Assembly: GCA_034698045.1 (NCBI GenBank)
Contig: JAQGAU010000115.1
Span: forward strand, 1-39,736
Reading direction: 5' to 3'
DNA: 39,736 bases
Source of the DNA: Paramacrobiotus richtersi
Taxonomy: Eukaryota; Tardigrada; Eutardigrada; Parachela; Macrobiotidae
A program made the position numbers and the translations under genes. The notes beneath the pieces were generated by a model. That model was not told the origin of the DNA, ran no database searches, and saw only the letters and a program-made list of their open reading frames with translations. How positions within the stretch are numbered: the stretch's first letter is position 1; each line of letters begins with the position of its first letter. Positions 32,001 through 39,736 of this stretch are shown in pieces.

Positions 32001-35000
32001 AACCGGAAGTGCTAATGCTTTCAAAATGGATATCTTGATGAATAGTTCCGGGACAAACGGAAAACTCCTTATTTAGCAGTTTTCGGGTTTTAAAGTTCTA
32101 CAGTATAGTACTGAATAGCTTTATTAATAAACCTTTCATATATTGTTTGTTATTTTTATTAATATTATTAATACGTAATATTTTATTGATATTATCAAAA
32201 TGTAATATTTAATTAATATTATTAATATGTAATATTTTATTAATATTATTGAAATATTATATTTTATTAATATTATTATTTAAAATATTTAACTAAAATA
32301 TTAATATTCAAAAGATTATATGTATATATTGTTTTTTTTGTATGAAATCTGTAAGGTGTTATCATCGCGCCGATCGATATCATTTGAATAATCGCGATCC
32401 TGATTTATTCCTGATCGATCTCCTTTCTGTTGGTTTTCCATTGACGCATTACGTAGTTTTCTCCCGGGATACCGCACTACAGCGTGTAATGGCTAATTGT
32501 AAGAATAATAGGGTGCCTCGGTAAAAAGTGTTTACCCCGGGTGTTAAGTGCGTGCTTATGTGGTGATTCGTGCGCGCGGCGCACCACGGGAAACTGTAAT
32601 ATTTTATGCGTAAATCATTTGGTACCTTTTAAGTGCGCGTTGACAGCTGCCTGATATCCGGGAAAACGCTTCCGGAGGAAGTGGTTAATGAGGGTATAAC
32701 CGGATATATTTTTCACATAAAAAAGTGATGTGGAGTTTTACTGGGTTGTCCTGATTGCAGACGATAGTTCAAGTCGGCAAAACAATGTAACGGCGACAAT
32801 TATAACTATAACGTGTAAAAAAGGGGAAAGAACAACGAAATTTACTGAAAAAAGAGCATTGTCATGAGTTTGGTTTGCTCGTTAACAAAGTGCGCATAAT
32901 CCTAGTTTAGCACTGTTAAAGTTGACCAATACATAGAACTGCATCAGAACGAGCAGTAAGGAATGACGATCCAGACGAAGCTCATACACGCAATCCGAAC
33001 TAACCAGGTTTAAACGTCTCAGTGCTTCAGTTTCCGACTTATTTTCATTTAATCAGCGTTTCTCTTTTACTGGCCACAGTAGGCATCTACGGACACTTTG
33101 CTGCTTATGCTAAATACCATAATCTTTATGCTTTATACACCGACTTTCTATGTATTTCTGTATACAGTACATCAGCCGACAACGCCCTGACCAACCGGAA
33201 ACGCTACCCAACCCTGATCGTCTTCAGTCCCGTCGGTCAAGGCCTCACGTCGCGCGCTCTTCGGGAGTTTCTGCTCAAATTCCGCTGGCGGATCATTACC
33301 GTGTATTGCGACGCCTTGTCCCACTTGCCCAGCATCGCCACCATGTTTACCATCGCCTGTCGGGGATTCAAATCGGTGCTGAGTCAAACGCCAGGGGAGT
33401 TTGAATACGATTACCAAGACTTTGATTCGCGGGTTTATGTGGATTATGAACGGTTGCTGTTACGGGCCAAAGCACAAAGCCGAAGTAAGCAATGTTCTTA
33501 CCTTGATACTGACAATGAAGAAAGACTTCTCTGTGACCTTTCTGCAACCTTTAAAACACTTTCAAACGAGCTTTAGTTTACAGACGTGGGCGTTCTTCCA
33601 AACAAGTATCATCAGTACAGTTTATCGCTGTTTCTTTTTTAGTTATACTGATTGGCACTAACGGCGACGTGATGAGGAAGATCATGGTAAAGTCCAATTA
33701 ATACCATATTGTAGAATGCCAGTCATGCGCATTTTAAGTCAAATGCATAACTTTTTCCAGCTCATCGCCCATCGTCTCAAAATGACCGGCAATGATTATG
33801 TACGTCAGTATACCCGTAAAGTGCTTACCTTCGCAAAAAAGCACAAAGCAAAGAGTTTTCATAATATATGCCGCTCATATTCCATATATTTTTCATCAGA
33901 TGTTCGATTTCTTTCTCGGCAACACTTCAAGTAGTTTATCGATTTGCCGCGTTAGAGTACTTAAACCGCAGCTTTTTTGCGCACTTGCATAGTGGATAAG
34001 TAGATTGACGACACCGTTATGTTGACATTGCATCGATGCACTAAGCAAGCTAGATAGCAATGATTGGGGGCGTTTTTTGCTGCCAACATGTTTTTGCAAT
34101 AATAACTAATAAGATCTATTTCGATATTTGTGGTGGTTATTGTGTTGACCCCTTTACAGGTGTTCCTTTATCAAAACCCGATTGAAGTGCCCCAGGCAAC
34201 GGCACTGTACTGGGAAATGAACGATAGCACTGATGCGGTCAGTGTACAGGTCATGCGATAGTAGTAGAAGAAAGTAGGACACACATTTGAAAAAGCGCGT
34301 ATTTATATTGACGAGACAAATTTTTAGAAAATTTATATGTTTGTATACAGTAGAGACCTATTTGGCCAACATGAAACACTTCGGTAGAATTTCACCAAAA
34401 CGTTACCCAGAAGGATTTTGCTGTTACTTACTTTTATGAAGTTGTTCAGCAACCCTTAAGCTGTAGTTTTATATGAATAAATCCCGGTTTCGGGAAAACG
34501 GGATTTGACTAGGAGCGTCGTGAAAGAAACACTTGCAGTTGACCTCAAAACATCACTTTTTTCTTCTATCAGTAAATTGCACCATAAAAGTTCAAAGCGA
34601 TAAAACTTGTCGGTGTAATTCTTTATTTTGATAATTAGTTGTAAGGTACTGATATAAATTTATCAGACGACCGAAGAATGCAGCGGTTTTTCAAAAGAAT
34701 TTTTCGAAAATGTTCGAAAAAATCTTGGACTGAGTTTTTACGACCGCTTTCTGACCTGAGCAGCAGTTTTGTGCATACCCTTAATATATTTAGGAAACCC
34801 ACTCAGACACATTGAAAACCATCTGGTGGTTATGTCTGTACGTCAAAAAGCCAGCCAAATCCTATCGGGTTTCTGCGAGCTCGAGAAAGACCCTCCCGGG
34901 GTTCTCTTACGGTCCCCCTTATCTCCACCGTACTGTAATCTGTGAGTCCAGCACAAAAACAACTAACGAATGGAATACTTATACAGACGAATGATCCAGC

Positions 35001-38000
35001 TAACATTTTTGCATTAGCTCGAGCCAGGCTTCAGTCACTCCGATTTTTCAGACACAATTTCCCGCAAAAGCGGTAGTGGTGAAAATGCTTCACGGCGACT
35101 TGCGCCGTCTGATGTAGGGGATTCGAAAATTCACCACAATCCAGAGACTGCACTAATCACGACCAAATTCATAGTACTATGCCAACAAAATGTGCTTCGA
35201 AATGAAAGTTCAAACCATTTAAAATTTACAACGGCTGATTTTACAAAAAATGGCGAAAAAAGTGTTTCATGTTGGCCAAATAGGGCTCTGTACGTAATCG
35301 GTATCCGATATCCAGCAAGGCACCGCTAAAAAATACTCAAATATTATTTAGCCTGTATTAACTAAAGCAACTTGACGTTATTAATTTTACTGTTACTTTG
35401 TCCCCAAGAGCTTAATTTTGGCATAGTGAGTAGTTTAAGGTATTTTGTACCATTTTTGTAGACAGCACTGGAAGCTTTCCAGTCCATGATTATGATTCAG
35501 CTGCCAACACCCGACTGGAGACCTTTAGGGGAATTCGTCATCAATGTTGCCAATCAAGTTCGCACCGATGCCAAATATAATTACACGTATAATTCTGATG
35601 AATTGGTATGTCAACCGCTGTTTACCATATTGTACTATTTGGTACGAGAAAACTTAGGGGATCTTCCGTCTACAGAGGAACGATGTGGGATTAGCCGCCT
35701 ACGAAGCCGTGTTGGTCTCTTTTCGTGTAAGTACAAAGGATGCTGTGCCAAATTAATTGCAGCCTTGTCTGTGATCAGTCTATGTGCCTAAATCCAAAAA
35801 TGTGCTTGCATTTTCAAAGTCATTAGCAGTTAGCAGACGACGACGGCGCAGGCTACAAGATATCCTTGAGTCATACTGATTGTTAGACCAACAGTTTATG
35901 ACTTGAAAAATTTCCAACTATTCACTATTTACATTTTACCCACAGCAAAAAGACATGGTATCTAAGACAGCATACAGTACAATACAGGGATCAGTCCCAT
36001 AGTTTTGTGAATCTAAGGCTTCGGGTTCCAGCCTGTCAATCTTGTATGTGAGCCGTTACTCTACGGTTGTTCCATATTTGCCAAGAATTCACGTGCGCTT
36101 CTTGATGTGTGTTTGTATTTCACATGCCCTGGTATGCGTTACTTTATGTCCACACAAGGATTACAGAAAAATTTATTGTATAAATACCAAGCAGTCACGG
36201 GCAGCTTGACGTAAAGTAAATGTAATAGTGATCGTAATGCAGCCGTTAAAAACTTTCAAAAACAGATACAGTAAATTTATGGAATCCGGATATATGTGGT
36301 ATTATTTAAGTATAGCAGTATATTATAAAGAGCTAGTTGTAAAGCTGTTCAAGGTGGTCGACAGGGATCTCTCAAAAAGCGCCGAACCTCCAAATCCCGA
36401 AGACTTCGTACATAAAATACATTTAACAGAGATTAACTCTGTAAATCTGGTGCAAAGACAAAAGAATCCGGCATACTTGCACATCTGACAACGAGTGGAT
36501 TTGAAATTTCGCTGACCTATAGCTGTTATAATTTATGTGCTAGACTTACAATTTACTGTAATCCTTACTTACATGCCATCAGTTCAGGCCTAATAATTAC
36601 TGAACATTTAACAAGTGCGAATCTAGAAAAATTACCCATGACGAGAGCCGGACATGCTGTTGCAGATTCTCAACGAAACCTGGTCGGTTCTAAACAGAAC
36701 GGGCGGCCGCCACTTCACGTCCTACTACGCCAACCACACCTTTGACATGGGCTTTCGGGAGGTCGTCATCGGCGCTAATGGAATCCGCAAGCGTGACACG
36801 TGGTTCAAGAAGTTCAGTCCTGTCACCAAGGATTTTGAGATGGCGTGGCTGTACACATGGGACAACAATTCCTTCGCAGTGGAATCCGATTTAGCCTACG
36901 ATTGGCGTGGACTGACTGGGCCGCCGTCCGACCGGCCGGCGTGCGGGTTTTTGAATGACCGGTGTCCATTTGGAAATTGTATGTAAGAATTCTGCGCAGA
37001 AAAAAAAATTGTGTTTTATAAATATAATTACGTGTAAATTTTCGATTCATTCGTGTACCCAAAAATGCCCCATCAATCAGAATGCCGGAACATGTGGTTT
37101 GTGACCTTTTGCCAAAGTAAATGGCATGTATCCGTTTAGGCTCGTACTTCATAAAGAATTATGTCCTTTCGGACTTTTTTCTAATGATCAAGAGGCTTCA
37201 GGGACGATTCAAAATCAATACTTACGCTGACATATAAAATGTTCTTTATACTTTGCAGCGCTGGCCTTCCCCCTGGCACTCGGATGCGGTCTTGGCGGCG
37301 TAATAGTCATCGGTATCATTGTTGCGCTGCTATACCTGTAAGTTGCTTCATTCGCTCCGCTACCGATATCCGGACTACTGTATATGCTTTTGCTGTTTTC
37401 TGCAGGCGACATATTAATAACAAAGCAACACACTCGACATGGTGGCACCTCGACACAAGACTGCTCTTTGTGGTTAACGTTCTGGACAAGAAACCCCAGT
37501 CCGTCATGTCGGACAAGGTCCCGGACATCCCCGTTGATTTGACCGATCCGGAACATTCGGCCTCCATGGCGGCCATGTACCAAGAGAATCGAGTGTGGCT
37601 GCAAGTTGCTAGGACGTCGCAGAATATTCCGTTGCCTTGGCTGATGTCTAATAAGCGGCTATTGAGAACGTTAGCAGATGTAGGTCTTTGTACAGCGCTT
37701 CCGATGCGGTTTTATTATCAGCCTTCATGTATGTTCACTTCAGTTGGTAATCCCTTAATGCTCTGCTGCAGGTAAAAACGCTCCAGTATGACAATGTTGC
37801 CAGATTCTTTGGAGTCTTGACTCTGGAAAAGGAGCTAGCTTTGGTGTGGGATTATGGAAGAGGCTCCATACGGAGTATGCTGGATGAAAATCGGATAACA
37901 GTGGACTACCAGATGAAAATGTCGTTTATCCATGAGATGCTTAAAGTTCGTAGATGTACATAGATGTACACAGATGTATGTATGTACCATCTTTTCCTCC

Positions 38001-38538
38001 ATTAGAAGCCTAAGTCATTTGTTATTGCAACCGTGTCCCTGGAGGCTGTTGTGTACTGCACGAAGCTTTTGGTTAAAACGGTAGTTCAGTAATTCGGTCC
38101 CGCCAAAGTGTAATGATCTTTCCCGCATATGGATCTATGGGATAAACCGAAAGCGAATGTTGGAGCAATCTCAGGAAGCTGTCTAAAAGCTGCAGCTATC
38201 TTATTTTAATTTACAGGGCTTAGCCTACATCCATACATCCCGTCTGCGCTTCCACGGCAGTCTTTCTAGTCTAACAGTTCTTCTCGATCCCCGATATTCC
38301 CTTCGGTTGGCAGGCGCTGCATCCCGACGCATAGACTCCGCACTGACCAGCAGTTTAGTGGAGAAATTCAACAGCGATGTCACGCGATTGTGGATGGCAC
38401 CGGAGCAGCTGGAACCCAATACGAAATTTCCCGAAGGAAGCCGCAGTGCTGATATTTACGCTCTTGCCGTCGTGATCTGTGAGATATGGACTGGCGGGTC
38501 ACCGCATAATTCTACCCTCTCAAGCAGGAAGCTATCGG
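29088..38538 (+). CDS. Receptor guanylate cyclase (natriuretic peptide receptor-like), 3' partial
   Basis: A single-pass receptor with a type 1 periplasmic-binding-like ligand domain (ANF_receptor), a membrane span and a kinase homology domain. Proposed exons: 29088-29400, 30283-30324, 31588-31612, 33168-33484, 33643-33686, 33761-33799, 34160-34237, 35462-35641, 36666-36978, 37259-37337, 37406-37679, 37772-37945, 38217-38538. All join in frame (733 codons plus one base). Signal peptide MLLIFLCPLFGHVAA. Ectodomain marks are SPGCSLEQITLGDFAREL, VPLLTR, RIILIGTNGDVMRKIM and a PACGF...RCPFGN juxtamembrane pair. The membrane span is in exon 10 (ALGCGLGGVIVIGIIVALLYL). The kinase domain is a pseudokinase: HGS-LSS replaces HGNLKSS, LAG replaces DFG, and WMAPEQL is kept. 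The cyclase domain is not in the window. Least certain are the exon 8/9 edges and the last donor. Confidence 0.82.
32153..32298. repeat. AT-rich 27-bp minisatellite, about 5 copies
   Basis: From 32164 four successive 27-base units share ATTATTAATA-GTAATATTTTATTAAT with a few changes each. A decayed fifth unit and a half unit flank them. It lies in the 1.55-kb third intron of the receptor gene. Confidence 0.75.
34348..35290. mobile_element. Non-autonomous Tc1/mariner-type inverted-repeat element
   Basis: The left end reads CAGTAGAGACCTATTTGGCC and continues AACATGAAACACTT. The right end is the inverse, CAGAGCCCTATTTGGCC reading inward and then the same continuation. The inner 24 bases (CTATTTGG through ACACTT) are identical at both ends. 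A TA dinucleotide flanks each end (34346-34347 and 35291-35292), the target duplication of Tc1/mariner and pogo-type transposons. The interior of about 0.9 kb has no long open frame or recognised transposase, so this is a deleted or MITE-like copy. It sits wholly in an intron of the receptor gene (34238-35461). Confidence 0.8.
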
Positions 38539-38687
38539 GTAAATCGCAATACCTCGCAGGTTTTAACGACTGTAGGTATAAGATGACTGTATCTGTACGG
38601 AACTGAAGCCACTCAGCTTTGTTTCTTGTTACAGTACTTTTCGGAACGCTTCCCACCGGGCCATAGACGTATTTAGAATCGAAGATT

Positions 38688-38749
38688 CTAAATAAGTATA
38701 TATCTATTTTCAAATTGACTAAATAAGTATATATCTATTTTCAAATTGA
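38688..38749. repeat. 31-bp perfect direct tandem repeat, two copies
   Basis: The unit starts CTAAATAAGTATATATC and ends TTTTCAAATTGA, and occurs twice head to tail without change (38688-38718 and 38719-38749). Perfect identity points to a recent duplication or slippage. Confidence 0.9.
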
Positions 38750-38892
38750 AGTTTCTTTGTAACTGCCGCCGAACGTGCCATTTTTGAAAGTAGAGATTCG
38801 TCGTGTGTGAATAATTGAACATCTGTTAATTTTTTCATGCAATATTTTGGTTCTTTACGCAACTGAAGCATGTAATGGTTTTTCCACGGATG

Positions 38893-39142
38893 CCGTTGGT
38901 TATGAAGAGTTAATCTAGCATAACTGGAAGAACTTTAATTGCCAAACAATATGAATCATGCCACGTATGATTAGGTACACTGTATAATGTAATACATATG
39001 AGCAGTTTTTTCGATTAAGGTACCGCGTTGGTTATCAAGATTTTTAAGTAGCATAACTGGAAGAACTGTAAAAGGAATACGGTATCAATAACGGCCCGCA
39101 CGATTAGGCACATGTATCATGTACAAGCACTTTTTTCGATCA
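38893..39142. repeat. Diverged ~120-bp tandem repeat, two copies plus a start of a third
   Basis: Units at 38893-39017 and 39023-39142 share the CCG..GTTGGTTAT start, TAGCATAACTGGAAGAACT, a GATTAGG.ACA block and the TTTTTTCGAT end. A third, poorer start (CCGGGCTC...GGTTACCA) follows from 39143. Confidence 0.7.
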
Positions 39143-39736
39143 CCGGGCTCAGTGAGGGCAATCGGTTACCAGTTTTGAGTGGACAAGAAATATAAAATGC
39201 TCATTTTTAAATTTTGTGTACAGAAGTGAACTGACGGGAATAACTACTGTTGATTGTAAAATTTTGTTTTTGTTGTGGTGGTGTTGGAATACTGGTTGTT
39301 GTTGTGGTCGGATTGTCCGGATTATTATACTTAATTATTACCGAAAGAGGAAAACGTTACTGATATATCTATTTCCCGTTCATAATTATTAGTTTCGACG
39401 ACTGCCGGTAAGCGATGATATTAAGAACTGCCATGAATGTTCCCACTGCTGATAGACTGGAGTTACCAGACACCCAGAAGATAATTATGAAACAACATTA
39501 AAATATTTTTTGTTCAGATTCCCTTAAGGGGAAACTTCGGCGGTTAATTCATCAAATCTAAGTTCCTGGAGCTGGTAGAGCGTGCTGTCTTATACCTAAA
39601 CATGTATTTATCGAGAAAATACGATATCTGCAAAAAATTACAACAAATTCGAAAGTGTGGCAGGCGAAAACTGACTCGATAAACTTATATGTGGCTGCTG
39701 CGTATGAGAATCGCTGTACAGCTGTCTGAGAATGGA

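Larger units (their letters stand above)
38539..39736. other. Non-coding stretch after the last recognised receptor exon
   Basis: No exon continuing the kinase or cyclase domain could be identified. The acceptor before 38635 joins in phase but hits a stop after ten residues. This is probably a long intron leading to cyclase exons beyond the window, or the gene is truncated here. It contains two sets of tandem repeats. Confidence 0.45.

Noticed and set aside
36228-36488. Exon of the receptor gene in the gap before LNETW
   Set aside because: Its translation does not resemble the ANF-receptor helix expected there, while the extended exon 8 does.
1-39736. CRISPR arrays, rRNA or tRNA genes
   Set aside because: No regularly spaced direct repeats with unique spacers and no tRNA-like or rRNA-like core motifs were seen by eye on either strand; a covariance-model search was not possible.

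Overview
The window reads as nuclear DNA of a small animal with a compact genome. Genes are split by short GT-AG introns (about 70-400 nt inside the enzyme genes). The products are animal Golgi glycosyltransferases and a receptor-type guanylate cyclase. A tardigrade or similar small ecdysozoan would fit (compact genes, tandem paralogues, a diverged receptor cyclase), but the species is an inference only. The ORF-sized pieces are single exons, so gene models here were assembled by hand from splice sites, reading phase and protein family alignment.

Layout. 1-2.9 kb: no recognisable gene. 2.9-4.6 kb (minus): beta-1,4-galactosyltransferase (B4GALT) copy 1. 6.3 kb: a small B4GALT relic. 7.0-8.75 kb: a stretch crowded with long perfect palindromes. 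10.1-11.4 kb (+): B4GALT copy 2. 11.6-13.7 kb: a tandem duplication holding a broken first exon of a fucosyltransferase. 13.6-15.0 kb (+): an alpha-1,2-fucosyltransferase-like (GT11) gene whose GDP-fucose motif is deleted. 15.6-17.0, 18.1-19.6 and 21.9-23.6 kb (+): B4GALT copies 3, 4 and 5. 20.7-21.0 kb (minus): a BTB-like fragment. 25.1-27.3 kb: several unrecognised exons around a GC-rich patch. 27.4-28.05 kb: B4GALT pseudogene (copy 6). 29.1 kb to beyond 38.5 kb (+): a natriuretic-peptide-receptor-like guanylate cyclase in at least 13 exons. It contains a 27-bp minisatellite in one intron and a 943-bp TA-flanked inverted-repeat element in another. Its cyclase domain is not in the window.

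How the genes relate. The five B4GALT genes share the same two phase-1 introns and an exon 2 of exactly 99 nt, so they arose by duplication. They differ at functionally important places: the donor-selectivity position is Tyr in copies 1, 3 and 4 and His in copies 2, 5 and 6; one copy has lost a disulfide cysteine; one has an altered EDDD motif; one has an altered metal ligand and an extra in-frame intron. A B4GALT (making Gal-beta1,4-GlcNAc) and a GT11 enzyme (capping Gal with alpha1,2-fucose) could act in sequence in the Golgi. The interleaving is therefore suggestive of a glycan-building cluster, with the caveat that the fucosyltransferase looks catalytically compromised.
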